A DNA stretch of 64,000 bases, from the NCBI GenBank assembly GCA_028285345.1, contig JANQPT010000043.1:186001-250000 (forward strand). Reading direction: 5' to 3'. Made by a program: the position numbers and the translations under genes. Below the pieces are notes generated by a model. It had not been told where the DNA came from, made no database searches, and was given only the letters and a program-made list of their open reading frames with translations. Shown one piece after another: positions 28,238-37,069 of this stretch. The first letter of the stretch is position 1; each line of letters begins with the position of its first letter. The DNA comes from Planctomycetales bacterium (GTDB lineage: Bacteria > Planctomycetota > Planctomycetia > Planctomycetales > Planctomycetaceae).

Positions 28238-28370
28238 CGTCGTCGGAAAACTCCGAATTGACGATGGGTGGCTGGGGTCGAGCGAAGCGAGCCCCCAGTT
28301 TCTGAACCTGGGGGCGGACTAACGTCCGACCCCAGCCACCCTGCAACATCTTTTCTGGCAAAGCCTAGCG
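28238..28370. repeat. Inverted-repeat element family C, copy 1
   Basis: Core at 28266-28341 bounded by GGGTGGCTGGGGTCG and its reverse complement; inside lie a CCCCCAG/CTGGGGG hairpin and a small GGAC/GTCC hairpin. Similarity with copy 2 at 37070-37199 continues about 28 bases on each side. It sits between the two PQQ genes of one operon, in the 185-base gap. Confidence 0.85.
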
Positions 28371-28391
28371 TCATGATTCTGTTTCTGCAGT

Positions 28392-29786
28392 TCACTTTGA
28401 TTGAAAACAATAGATCCGGCCCGTATCGGTGCTCACAAGCAGCCGCCCGTCGGCGACCGCCAATCCGTAGACATCTCCCTCGACCGCGTGCCGCCACACC
28501 GGCTTACCCCCCTTCGCCGTGTAGGCGGCGACTTCGCCATGTCCGCCGGCGAACAGCAAGTCGCCCGCGAGGATCAACGACACAGGCTGCCCGCATTCCT
28601 GCTTGTACAAAATGCAAGACTGCAAATCCTTTGCGACTTTCTGCAGCTGCGTGGCGGCTTTCGCGATCTCCTGGTTGTGCTTCGCAATCTCTGCTTTGTC
28701 GCCCGACGGCCCCAGTTTTTTGATCGCCTCGCGATGCTCGCGTTGCTTGAGCAACAGCGACTTCTTCACCCGCGAATGCTTCAAATACTGCACGCGGTCC
28801 AATCCGCTCAGCGCGGTGTCCGAATGCAGGTACGACATTGTGGGAGTCACAATCATGTGATTGCCGGCGAAGGTCGCCAGTTGGTCGCTGCGGCCCTTTT
28901 CGACAAGACCCAACTCGCCCGTCTTGCCCGGGCCGAACACGATTTGGTCGCCGGTCAGCAGTGCGTACGTTCCCCCCTGCCCTTCAACGACCCGCAGCCG
29001 CTTTCCGTTCGCGCGTTCGAACACAATCGGATTGTTGCGGCCCGATGGCGCATAGAGCCGCGTCGAAGACGCCAGCATGTAACCCTGCACCGGCAGATCC
29101 TCTTGCGGCGTCTTCCAGACTTCCTCTCCCGTTTCCGGCTCAAGTGCGAACACGTACACCGATTCGGAGGGAAACATTCCCGCCGCCCCGTGCAGCAACC
29201 CATCTTGCCAGACCAGCGAACCGCGCACCGGCCAGACCGAGATAATTCGCCCATTGCCGGGGATTCGCCGGGGCTGCGGACCGGGGCGGTGTTTCCAGAC
29301 CAGCTTTCCGTCCGTCGCGTCCAAACAATAGACATAGCCGTCGTCGCTGCCGGCAAAGACACGGCCCTCCTGCACCGTCGGCGCCAGCCGCACCGGCCCT
29401 TCCGTGAAGAACGACCACCGTTTTTTGCCGGACGTCGCATCTAGACAATACACCTGGTCGCTCGACGAGGATCCAAAATAGACCGCACCACCCACGACGG
29501 CGACCTGATACGCGCGATCAAAGATCTGCCGCGTCTTCAGATGATAGGTCTTTGACCAGCCGTCCCATTTCGCCGAATCGGGCCACGCCGGTTGCGGCGG
29601 CAACGGGGTGGCGTACTCCCAAGCGGGCTGCAACGGCAACACGAGTTGTTCGCTGGTCACACCCGTCCGCGCATTGTCGTGCATATACGTCGGCCAATCT
29701 TCCGCAGCCGCTGTCGTATGGCCGCAAAGAATCGCCAATATCGCCCAAGCAGCAAACTTAACCACCGCCAATTTCACATCGATCAC
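28392..29786 (-). CDS. PQQ-type beta-propeller protein, exported
   Basis: 464 residues. The start is a GTG at 29786 with GGGAGG five bases upstream; no ATG is available near the signal peptide (VKFAAWAILAILCGHTTAAAE). The rest is an eight-bladed-type propeller with WPTYMHDNARTG, VYCLDATSGKKRWSFFTEG and VYCLDATDGKLVWKHRPG repeats, like BamB or quinoprotein dehydrogenases but without a recognisable quinone site. A helical insert (REHREAIKKLGPSGD...) lies near residue 360. It follows the ABC ATPase by 11 bases and belongs to that operon. Confidence 0.85.
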   Translation of the reverse strand: MIDVKLAVVKFAAWAILAILCGHTTAAAEDWPTYMHDNARTGVTSEQLVLPLQPAWEYATPLPPQPAWPDSAKWDGWSKTYHLKTRQIFDRAYQVAVVGGAVYFGSSSSDQVYCLDATSGKKRWSFFTEGPVRLAPTVQEGRVFAGSDDGYVYCLDATDGKLVWKHRPGPQPRRIPGNGRIISVWPVRGSLVWQDGLLHGAAGMFPSESVYVFALEPETGEEVWKTPQEDLPVQGYMLASSTRLYAPSGRNNPIVFERANGKRLRVVEGQGGTYALLTGDQIVFGPGKTGELGLVEKGRSDQLATFAGNHMIVTPTMSYLHSDTALSGLDRVQYLKHSRVKKSLLLKQREHREAIKKLGPSGDKAEIAKHNQEIAKAATQLQKVAKDLQSCILYKQECGQPVSLILAGDLLFAGGHGEVAAYTAKGGKPVWRHAVEGDVYGLAVADGRLLVSTDTGRIYCFQSK

Positions 29787-29797
29787 AATCGCCTCCC

Positions 29798-30478
29798 TCA
29801 GCCACCGGTTTTGCCGGTGGTCCCGTCACCGTTGTCAACCAACTGCCCCGCTTCCAATCGTACAACTCGATCCGCATACCGGTCGTGATCATCGCTGTGC
29901 GTCACCACGATCACCGTCCCGCCGTCCGCCTGAAACTGCTTCAGCCGCCGCATCACCGTCTCGGCGTTGTCGGGATCGAGATTCCCCGTCGGCTCATCCG
30001 CCAAGATCAGTTTCGGCGATCGGACCAGCGCCCGGGCGAGAGCCGTCCGCTGGCATTCCCCCGCGCTCAACTCCGCCGGACGATGCTTCAGCCGACCAGA
30101 GAGGCCGAGTTCCTCTAACATTCGCACCGCCGTTTCCCTCGGGGCGGGAATGGGCCCGGCCAACAACACATTATCCAGCACCGACAAATACGGCACAAGG
30201 TGGAACATCTGAAACACGAATCCAATCTCAGCCGCCCGCCACTCGACGCGCTGACCGCGCGACAGTGCATACAGATCGCGCTCCCCGTGCCGTACTTTGC
30301 CCGCCGTTGGTCGCAACAAACCGGCCACCGTCAACAACAACGTCGTCTTCCCGCTCCCGCTCGGACCGCGTACCGCCAGAAACTCTCCCGGCAGAATTTC
30401 CAACGTTACCTCCCGCAGCGCATACACCTCCGCCCCATTCTTGGCGTACGACTTCGTCACCTGCTCCAAGTTGATCAT
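29798..30478 (-). CDS. ABC transporter ATP-binding protein (LolD/MacB type)
   Basis: About 226 residues. Walker A GPSGSGKTTLLL (about residues 37-48), signature LSAGECQRTALARALV (ABC signature with C instead of the usual Q/G run), Walker B LILADEPTGNLD and the H-loop VVTHSDD. Such short ATPases pair with FtsX-fold permeases to move lipoproteins or drive periplasmic machines. Its partner is the permease upstream; between them lies repeat family A copy 3. The frame is open further upstream but through that repeat, so I start at 30478. Confidence 0.92.
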   Translation of the reverse strand: MINLEQVTKSYAKNGAEVYALREVTLEILPGEFLAVRGPSGSGKTTLLLTVAGLLRPTAGKVRHGERDLYALSRGQRVEWRAAEIGFVFQMFHLVPYLSVLDNVLLAGPIPAPRETAVRMLEELGLSGRLKHRPAELSAGECQRTALARALVRSPKLILADEPTGNLDPDNAETVMRRLKQFQADGGTVIVVTHSDDHDRYADRVVRLEAGQLVDNGDGTTGKTGG

Positions 30479-30483
30479 GGCGA

Positions 30484-30559
30484 CGTAGGTCCGGCTGTGC
30501 CGGACATTGGCGAGATGTTTACCAATTTCATCGAACTGCGGCCGGTACAACCGGCCCTA
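30484..30559. repeat. Palindromic repeat family A, copy 3
   Basis: 76 bases, GTAGG...CCTAC, with both hairpins (GTCCGGC/GCCGGAC and GGCCGGT/ACCGGCC). It exactly fills the gap between the permease stop (30562) and the ATPase start (30478) of one operon, so it lies in the polycistronic message. Confidence 0.88.
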
Positions 30560-30561
30560 CC

Positions 30562-31710
30562 TTAACCCTCACGCAACACAACCGCCGGATCCTGCGTCGC
30601 TGCCGCAGCGGCGGGGAGGAAACTCGCTAGCACCGTAAACGCCGGCACAGCGAACAACGCCAACCCGAACAAATTCGCTGAAAACCCAATCGCGGCGGAC
30701 GTCTGCGGAAAGATGTGCGGACCAAACGCCACTGCCAATTCCAAACCGGCGAAATACCCCAACAACGCACCGATCACTCCGATAATCACCGCTTTCCCCA
30801 AAAACAATCCCATCACCGACGCCGACGAATTTCCCATCGCCCGAAACAGGCCGATCTCCTGCCGCCGATCGTTCACGTTCAGCATGGCCAGCGCCCCGAT
30901 ACAGATCGCGCATCCGATGAGGATAATAGGCGTCAACAGCGCGAAATACTTCTCTGCCGACTGCCGCTGCCGCGCCCGAGTTTCCGCCATCGACCGCAGC
31001 ATGACCACTTTCGCTTCGGGTACCGCTGCTTCCAATTCCGAACGGAGAATCCCCAGCGGATTCTCATCCGGCGTCAAGCAGAGACAATCGATCGCCTTGA
31101 TTTCGTTGATCCGCCCCGGCAGCCCCAGCACTGCCTGCACGTCGGCAAGGTTTGCCGTGATGCGAATGTCGTCGTTGGTCCCCGACTCCGCCAATGTCCG
31201 CTCAACATGAAATGTCCGGCCGCCCAGTTCCAATGGATCGCCTTGTCTTAGACCCAGCCGTTGGGCAACGTGAAAACCGACGTACGCCTTTCCCCGCTCG
31301 ATGCTAAAAATCATCGGTTTCTTCTTACGGCCCGGTGGCGCGTACTCGGGTGAGATGCCCGTCAGCAGCACATCGTTGCCCTGCAGTTGATAGCGGCCTT
31401 GTAACGTGGCGACCAAGTGGTTGTAGGAGAGGTTGGGATGCTGTACCAGGCGATGGACGGCATCTTCGGAAAGCGTCTTTTCCGAGAAGCCGTCCGCGTA
31501 AAATCGGTCCATCTCGGTTTCACGTGAAACGATTCGCAGATTGAAACCAAGATCACGGGTCACCCGCCGCGTTTCCCGTTCCTGCGCCTCGGTAAGCGTA
31601 TAAAACGCAACGAACAGCGCAGCAGCGGCGGTCACCGACAGCAGACTCAGCGCGGCGTTGAGCTTCCGAAAACGGAGTTCACTGAAGATCAGCCGCACTG
31701 CCCGACTCAT
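30562..31710 (-). CDS. ABC transporter permease, FtsX/MacB fold
   Basis: 382 residues. One N-terminal helix (LNAALSLLSVTAAAALFVAF), a periplasmic domain of about 200 residues and three helices near the C-terminus (PIILIGCAICIGALAMLNVN, VIIGVIGALLGYFAGLELAV, LFGLALFAVPAFTVLASFLP) give the FtsX topology. The cytoplasmic loop with RRQEIGLFRAMG is the classical contact to the ATPase. It begins at an ATG that overlaps the stop of the upstream gene by four bases. Confidence 0.88.
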   Translation of the reverse strand: MSRAVRLIFSELRFRKLNAALSLLSVTAAAALFVAFYTLTEAQERETRRVTRDLGFNLRIVSRETEMDRFYADGFSEKTLSEDAVHRLVQHPNLSYNHLVATLQGRYQLQGNDVLLTGISPEYAPPGRKKKPMIFSIERGKAYVGFHVAQRLGLRQGDPLELGGRTFHVERTLAESGTNDDIRITANLADVQAVLGLPGRINEIKAIDCLCLTPDENPLGILRSELEAAVPEAKVVMLRSMAETRARQRQSAEKYFALLTPIILIGCAICIGALAMLNVNDRRQEIGLFRAMGNSSASVMGLFLGKAVIIGVIGALLGYFAGLELAVAFGPHIFPQTSAAIGFSANLFGLALFAVPAFTVLASFLPAAAAATQDPAVVLREG

Positions 31711-32951
31711 GCCTGCCCCCGCATCCGCAGGAACATCAGCAACCCGCCTCCAAGGGCGACAATCAAAATCACACCGATCGTCACGGCGGTCGACCGACCG
31801 GCGGTCAATGACGTTGTTTCAGCCGTATCTGATCGCCCGTCGTTCGCGTCTGGTGGTGGCGGCACGGTCTCGTCAGCGGCAACAACTTCCGCCTTTGGCG
31901 CAGGGTTGCGCGGCGTTTCGACGGGCGGCGTCTCTGCAGGGAGTGGTTCTGTATCCACGTCGATTTCGCCGTAACCGAGCAGCGGATCGATCGCATCGAC
32001 GTCGACGACTTCGTCCGCCCGGCGGTTGCGCGGGCCGCGGGCGATGATGCGGCTGATCTCGACTTTTACCAGCGGGCTCTCGGCGTCAAATCCCAGGACC
32101 TTCGCCGCATCTGCCTGCTGAGAGGCATTCCATGTGTGGGGAAACATCGGCCCCTGCATCCAACTGCGGTCCAGTTCGCATTCACACGACTTGCCCACCA
32201 GCCGCAGCCGTTCGAGCAATTCCGTGCCGCCGATGTCGCTGCCGGTCATCACCGGTCCCAAACGCCTTCCGCGGCCGAATAACACGACGATCGACGGGTC
32301 ATCCCCGCGTTCCTCCTCGACTCCCCAACTCCACAGTAAAACTCGCTCTTGAGTTGCTTGGTCGGTAGAAAGCGTAATGACCTTTGGCGGACCGTCGACC
32401 GGCTTGTCCATGCTCGGCATCAACTTGTTGATCTGTTCGACAGCAAACCGTGCGGCGTCGGTGGCGCGGCGGTTTTCCTGTTTTGAAGTTCCTTCAATCA
32501 GCACGACAACGGCGTACGATTCGAGACTCGTCTCCAGGATGGCGTCGCGGAGCGAAGACTTTACGAGTCCAATCAGCGCCGCTTCGAGTTTCTGATCGTC
32601 GTCCAGGTCGACGTCGCCGACCTCGAATGCAATCTCGCGGGAATCGGGCGCCAGGAACAACAGACGCGGTGTATTTGTTCCTTTCGAAGTCCCGCGCGAT
32701 CGCAGGGCAGGGTGGTTGGCGACGGCATCCAAAGTCTCCAGTCGCAGATTGCTATCAGCGAGCACCCGCTTTACGGCACGCGTGACGCGATCTTGCCCGT
32801 TTGCGCCGTCGGCGACACACACCAACCGGTAAGGTTCCGCCCCTAAGTCCACAAACCCCACGTCGCGCACTGAGTACTTGCACGCCTGCGCAAGACTCGG
32901 AACGGTGGCGATTGCGAGGCAACAAATTGCAGTGAATAACCAGGATTTCAT
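31707..32951 (-). CDS. Exported protein with C-terminal membrane anchor, first gene of the ABC/PQQ operon
   Basis: About 414 residues. Signal peptide (SWLFTAICCLAIATVPSLA, cleaved at AQA), then a large periplasmic part without a family I recognise (CKYSVRDVGFVDLG at its start, VVLFGRGRRLGPVM in the middle), a low-complexity Pro/Glu/Thr linker and a C-terminal helix (AVTIGVILIVALGGGLLMFL) with a basic tail. It may be the substrate or the periplasmic partner of the transporter encoded downstream. The start at 32951 fits the signal peptide; the frame is open upstream to 33017. Confidence 0.8.
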   Translation of the reverse strand: MKSWLFTAICCLAIATVPSLAQACKYSVRDVGFVDLGAEPYRLVCVADGANGQDRVTRAVKRVLADSNLRLETLDAVANHPALRSRGTSKGTNTPRLLFLAPDSREIAFEVGDVDLDDDQKLEAALIGLVKSSLRDAILETSLESYAVVVLIEGTSKQENRRATDAARFAVEQINKLMPSMDKPVDGPPKVITLSTDQATQERVLLWSWGVEEERGDDPSIVVLFGRGRRLGPVMTGSDIGGTELLERLRLVGKSCECELDRSWMQGPMFPHTWNASQQADAAKVLGFDAESPLVKVEISRIIARGPRNRRADEVVDVDAIDPLLGYGEIDVDTEPLPAETPPVETPRNPAPKAEVVAADETVPPPPDANDGRSDTAETTSLTAGRSTAVTIGVILIVALGGGLLMFLRMRGQA

Positions 32952-33158
32952 TCGCACGCACTTCCAACGAAAACGGGCCGCATGCTCAGAATAGCAGATT
33001 GCCCTGCCGCACGACATCGTGATTTGAGATGGGCGGTGCCGCGATCCGCGTCGTCTGGGCGATATCGTTTCAGAACCCGGCGAGCGAATTCCGAAACTAT
33101 CAGATGAGGCGAAATCTCACAGCAACACATCTCAATTTCACCCAGCGAAGGAGCCGCT

Positions 33159-33890
33159 ATGGACGACGATGATGCCGCCGGCGTGCCGGAGTGGGTGGTT
33201 ACGTATGGTGATATGATGTCGCTGCTGCTGACTTTCTTCATCATGCTCGTTTCGCTCAGCGAAGTCGTCGCCGATGAGAAGTACCGGGCAGTCATGCAAG
33301 CGCTGCATCGGTATCTCGGCTACAGCATGGCCCCGGACGCTCCAGCCGGAAAGAACTTTCCACTCAATAGCCTCGTCACGAGGTTGGAAACGCTTGGCGG
33401 ATTTCGCAAGAACGTTAAAAAAGTCGAACGCGGAGCGGGCGGGGTCCGAGTCAAGGCTCCCAAGGGGACCGAACTGCGCGTCTTTCGCGGCCGCGAAGGA
33501 ACGGCGATCACCGTGGGCGGCGAGTTGTCGTTCAAACATGGCAAGGCCGAGATTGCTCCGGAAGTCGCCGAGTTGGTGAAGCACATTGCGGAGCAGATTA
33601 AGGGCAAGCCGAACAAGATCGAAGTCCGGGGCCACACGTCGCCCAAGCCGCTGCCTGAGAATTCACTCTATGACAAATTTCAGCTCTCCTACCAACGCGC
33701 CCGTGCGGTGATGGACGTTCTCATTGACGAGGGTGTCAAACCGGCGCGATTGCGGATCAGTGCCGCCGGGGCCACGGAGCCGATTGACGATATCGGCGAC
33801 GACGAAACCTCGTTTTTCGATCGCGTGACGATTTACGTACTCGATTCGTACGCCCAGGAATTCGTGGGAACGGCGGACGAACAGGATTAA
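33159..33890 (+). CDS. MotB-like/OmpA-domain protein
   Basis: 243 residues. A single N-terminal helix with the MotB plug signature (PEWVVTYGDMMSLLLTFFIM) is followed from about residue 130 by an OmpA-like peptidoglycan-binding domain (IEVRGHTSPKPLPENSLYDK, FQLSYQRARAVMDVLIDEGV, RLRISAAGATEP). It should anchor in the inner membrane and bind the cell wall. There is no MotA or ExbB-like partner in the window, so its motor complex would be encoded elsewhere. A strong GAAGGAG lies five bases before the ATG. Confidence 0.9.
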   Translation: MDDDDAAGVPEWVVTYGDMMSLLLTFFIMLVSLSEVVADEKYRAVMQALHRYLGYSMAPDAPAGKNFPLNSLVTRLETLGGFRKNVKKVERGAGGVRVKAPKGTELRVFRGREGTAITVGGELSFKHGKAEIAPEVAELVKHIAEQIKGKPNKIEVRGHTSPKPLPENSLYDKFQLSYQRARAVMDVLIDEGVKPARLRISAAGATEPIDDIGDDETSFFDRVTIYVLDSYAQEFVGTADEQD

Positions 33891-33932
33891 GCGCGGACGG
33901 CAGAGTTCAGCGCCGCTTTGACAAAAGCAGGC

Positions 33933-34235
33933 TCAGTCCGCATGCGAATCCTGCGGCTGCAGTACCGTGTCGATACGGAACAACAGGTTTCCCGCGGTCG
34001 TCGAATCGGGCAGGGGCGAGGTTGGCCGAATGTGAGGCGCCAAGGGAACGATGCCGCTTTGGAGTCGCGTACCCATCTCCAGGCGATGCTCCAGATCGCG
34101 GCGCCCCATTTCGTCAAGCACAATCGGATGCCACGACTCGTCCCGTTGATCGGCCGTGACGTAGTGCTGGCGTGCCCAGCGTCGCAAGCGCAACTCGTCG
34201 ACAGCGTCGACTGACATTCGCCTCAATTCTGCCAT
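33933..34235 (-). CDS. Small conserved planctomycete-type protein
   Basis: About 100 residues. It starts MAELRRMSVDAVDELRLRR and contains WARQHYVTADQRDESWHPIV, followed by LDEMGRRD. I recall short proteins with this kind of pattern from planctomycete genomes, but no function. The rest is Pro/Thr-rich. The ATG at 34235 is used because upstream sequence lacks the motif. Confidence 0.65.
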   Translation of the reverse strand: MAELRRMSVDAVDELRLRRWARQHYVTADQRDESWHPIVLDEMGRRDLEHRLEMGTRLQSGIVPLAPHIRPTSPLPDSTTAGNLLFRIDTVLQPQDSHAD

Positions 34236-34365
34236 GCGAAGACTCCTGGTGATGAGGTGATCGTGCCGGCGCGCGGCCTGCATGTGCCTCATACATCGGC
34301 AGAGCCTGTCTCAAAACGTCGGAAAAAACTTGCCTCGGCGGGCTGTTGAGTCGATCTTGCCCGAT

Positions 34366-35136
34366 TCATCCTGCGCGGCGAGACTGATCCGCAAGGTCGC
34401 GGTCGGGATCCAACGGACGTGCGGGTCTGTGCGGCGACTGGAATTTCAAACTTTGCCGTTTCGCCGCCTGAGACCGCAACAGCGCCCACAGCGCGACGCC
34501 CCACCCGAGCGCCTCAAACAAAACCAACGGATCGAGCGTGCCCCACCATGTAGAAACAGCAAAGCCGACAAACATCCCGACAAAGACCGCATTGCCCACC
34601 AGCCCGTCAACCGTCACATACGGACCTTGAAGAACGTGGCGATGCAGGCTGTTGGGAATCCAGCGCGGAACAGCGCGGCAATATCCTTCGAACTGTTGTC
34701 GCCACTCTCGGCGCAGCATCGATTCTTCATACCGGATCACGCGGCTGCTTCGCACCCAGTGAAAGACGACGAACGCCAACAAATAGGGCCAGCCAAAGAA
34801 CGTGCCAAAACCGGCAAAGATCAACAACGTACCAAGGTAGAGCGGATTGCGGACAAGCGCGAACGGCCCGTCGACGATCAGCCGATCGGTCCGTGCCGTC
34901 AAGCCGATGACGACCGGCGCCGTCAGATAACTGGTCCCCCACACACGTAATGCCAGACCGCAGCCGGCAAAGGCTGTTGCGGTTAATCCGACCTGTAACG
35001 AAAACTCCGGCGTGTACCACGCGCCATGAAATCCGCCGAGACTATAATGAATCGCCGACAGCAGCGGTTGCGTCAGAAACAGCAGCGGAATCCGCCAGCG
35101 GTATTCCCAAGGTTGTGCGGATTCAAACAGACGCAT
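34366..35136 (-). CDS. Isoprenylcysteine carboxyl methyltransferase family membrane protein
   Basis: 256 residues with four to five membrane helices. The hallmarks of the ICMT/PEMT family are present: LVRNPLYLGTLLIFAGFGT (the RHPxYxG motif) and, about 45 residues later, the E..E segment (IRYEESMLRREW). It methylates a small lipophilic substrate in the membrane; the substrate is unknown. It ends 15 bases after the SDR gene's end on the same strand and could be co-transcribed. Confidence 0.82.
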   Translation of the reverse strand: MRLFESAQPWEYRWRIPLLFLTQPLLSAIHYSLGGFHGAWYTPEFSLQVGLTATAFAGCGLALRVWGTSYLTAPVVIGLTARTDRLIVDGPFALVRNPLYLGTLLIFAGFGTFFGWPYLLAFVVFHWVRSSRVIRYEESMLRREWRQQFEGYCRAVPRWIPNSLHRHVLQGPYVTVDGLVGNAVFVGMFVGFAVSTWWGTLDPLVLFEALGWGVALWALLRSQAAKRQSLKFQSPHRPARPLDPDRDLADQSRRAG

Positions 35137-35151
35137 ATGCGAGGATCCCAG

Positions 35152-35883
35152 TCAGCCGCGGCCGACGTAGAGTTGTTTGTTGGGCAGAACAATCGCCTCC
35201 AGCATATTGACGTCGTCGGGCAACGTGGCCATTGTGAGCGCGACGCCTGCGATTGTCTCCATACTCATCATCGGCTCGGCATCGGCATCCAATCCAGTGT
35301 CCGATCGGCGTTCAACGCGCACGTTGCCCGGGTGCAGACAACTGCACACGATTCCCAGCGCACGACCCTCCAGGGCGATCGCCTGCGTGAGACCCCACAC
35401 GCCGAATTTAGCGGTTGTATACGGTGCGCACTCCTCACGCGCGCGTTGTGCAGAGATTGAACCGATATTAATGATTCTTCCGCCTCCTTGGCCTTTCATC
35501 AGCGAAAACGCGCTGCGGCTGCAAAGGAACGTCCCCGTCAAACACGCGCCGATGACGTTGTGCCAGCCTTCGGTGGTCACTTCATCGAACGGTCCGCCGT
35601 CGAAGGCTCCGGCGTTATTGACCAAGACGTCGACACGGCCGAACCGCTGTTGAATCGATTCAAAGAACGCGGCCACGGCATCGGCATCGGAAACGTCCGT
35701 TGGAAGTGCCAGTACGTCGGTCCCCGCAGATTGGAGCTCTTCGGCGACCGCGGAAAGTTTTTGGGCATTGCGGGCACAGAGCGCCAGTTTCGCGCCTTCG
35801 CGGGCAAATCGCTGCGCAATCGCCTTGCCGATTCCCTGATTGGCGCCGGTAATCACACAAACTTGATTGTTCAGTTGGGTCAT
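35152..35883 (-). CDS. Short-chain dehydrogenase/reductase
   Basis: About 243 residues, the classical SDR length. TGANQGIGKAIAQRF (NAD(P)-binding, TGxxxGIG), NNAG at about 87, the catalytic Ser in IINIGSISAQ and the Tyr/Lys pair in YTTAKFGVWG. A basic residue after the first strand (CARN) suggests NADP preference. Substrate unknown. The start at 35883 directly precedes the Rossmann strand. Confidence 0.93.
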   Translation of the reverse strand: MTQLNNQVCVITGANQGIGKAIAQRFAREGAKLALCARNAQKLSAVAEELQSAGTDVLALPTDVSDADAVAAFFESIQQRFGRVDVLVNNAGAFDGGPFDEVTTEGWHNVIGACLTGTFLCSRSAFSLMKGQGGGRIINIGSISAQRAREECAPYTTAKFGVWGLTQAIALEGRALGIVCSCLHPGNVRVERRSDTGLDADAEPMMSMETIAGVALTMATLPDDVNMLEAIVLPNKQLYVGRG

Positions 35884-35954
35884 GTCGATTCTTCCGTTTG
35901 AGGACAAGTGAACCATTCGCGATTCACACTACAAAGTGGCAAACGGGGACGCAA

Positions 35955-36506
35955 TTAGCCGCCCAAATCAAACCGCGCAAGGACGCGGTATTGGGCGCCT
36001 GACGGCGTGAGTTCCGATTCATAGAGCTCGACCGACTCAATGATTTCGCTGCCGAAGTCGGTCTCCGGATGTTGTTCCATATACGTCGCCAATTCGCGGG
36101 GTGCCGTTCCACGAACGCGGGCGAGCGTCAGGTGCGGCTTGTACTGGCGCTTTTCCGCCTGAAAACCGAGTTTGCCCAACGGCTTCGTCAGTGCCGTGGC
36201 AATCTCTCTGAGCGGTTCCGTTTCTTGCAATCCCGCCCAAACGACAGTCGGTCGCCGCAAATGCGGAAACACGCCGAGGCCCGCGATCTCGATCAAGAAC
36301 TCGTCGTGGCCGGCAACCGCATCGGTCACGGCTTGCGCGACCTGTGGAATCAACTCCGGTTCGGTATCGCCCAGAAACTGGAGCGTAATGTGCAGATTCT
36401 CGAGCGACACGGGACGGACCGTTCGTCCAAGTTCTTGAAGGTCGGCATGCAGTGCGCGAAGCGCCGGTGTCGCGGCGATTTTGCACGCGATGAATGTGCG
36501 AATCAT
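35955..36506 (-). CDS. thpR: RNA 2',3'-cyclic phosphodiesterase
   Basis: 183 residues. The 2H-phosphoesterase fold with two HxTx motifs, HITLQFLGD near residue 40 and HLTLARVRG near residue 127, and IRTFIACKI at the start, as in bacterial ThpR (LigT). It opens 2',3'-cyclic phosphates on RNA ends. It seems to stand alone, with a small intergenic gap to the SDR gene. Confidence 0.92.
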   Translation of the reverse strand: MIRTFIACKIAATPALRALHADLQELGRTVRPVSLENLHITLQFLGDTEPELIPQVAQAVTDAVAGHDEFLIEIAGLGVFPHLRRPTVVWAGLQETEPLREIATALTKPLGKLGFQAEKRQYKPHLTLARVRGTAPRELATYMEQHPETDFGSEIIESVELYESELTPSGAQYRVLARFDLGG

Positions 36507-36685
36507 AATGCTGCCGCTCCGGGGTGAAACGTCGTCATTGCCAACGGATCAATCAACGCGAATCGATCGACCGCGGCCGAATATTAATTGTAGGTTAAGC
36601 CCGCAGAAGTTACTTGATTGGTGTGTCGCAAGCGGGCAAGATGCTGGCTTATTTCAACGTCGCTAGTGAGAGGATTCAATCTCTC

Positions 36686-36946
36686 ATGGAGGTTGTATTG
36701 CGACCCGACTTGCGTCGACCTCGTCCGCTGATTCCAATCGCCGCCACCGGCTTGGCCACTTTGGTTGTCTTGGGATGTGACTCGAGCCAATTACAACAGG
36801 CACTCAACAATCAGGAGTCTGACGACTCCGATGCGGAAGTCGTTGATCGCGCGCAGATCAAACGGCAGCAAGATCTGCCGGCGACAAGTGATCCTTCCAA
36901 ACTGCCCTGTGTGACAGGATTCACAAGTCCTCCAAGACCGCACTGA
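36686..36946 (+). CDS. Short lipoprotein, possibly truncated
   Basis: About 86 residues from the ATG at 36686. The N-terminus (RPLIPIAATGLATLVVLGC) ends in a lipobox with Cys near residue 36. The rest is short and acidic (NNQESDDSDAEVVDRAQ) and stops soon after TGFTSPPRPH. Another frame past the stop reads NKPHDENTTLIQVPTGG..., which looks coding-like. The gene may therefore be frameshifted near 36930, just before repeat family C copy 2. The function is unknown. Confidence 0.5.
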   Translation: MEVVLRPDLRRPRPLIPIAATGLATLVVLGCDSSQLQQALNNQESDDSDAEVVDRAQIKRQQDLPATSDPSKLPCVTGFTSPPRPH

Positions 36947-37069
36947 CCACAAATAAGCCGCACGATGAAAACACGACGTTGATCCAGGTCCCGACCGGCG
37001 GCTCCTGCGCAGACTCCGGAGGAATCGGCGGGCCGGTTGTTAGGCGAGCGAAACCGCGGGCTTGGTTTC

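Noticed and set aside
28207-28497. 97-codon N-terminal extension of the LamG/PQQ protein
   Set aside because: The extension is a translation of repeat family C, and a clear signal peptide starts at 28206.
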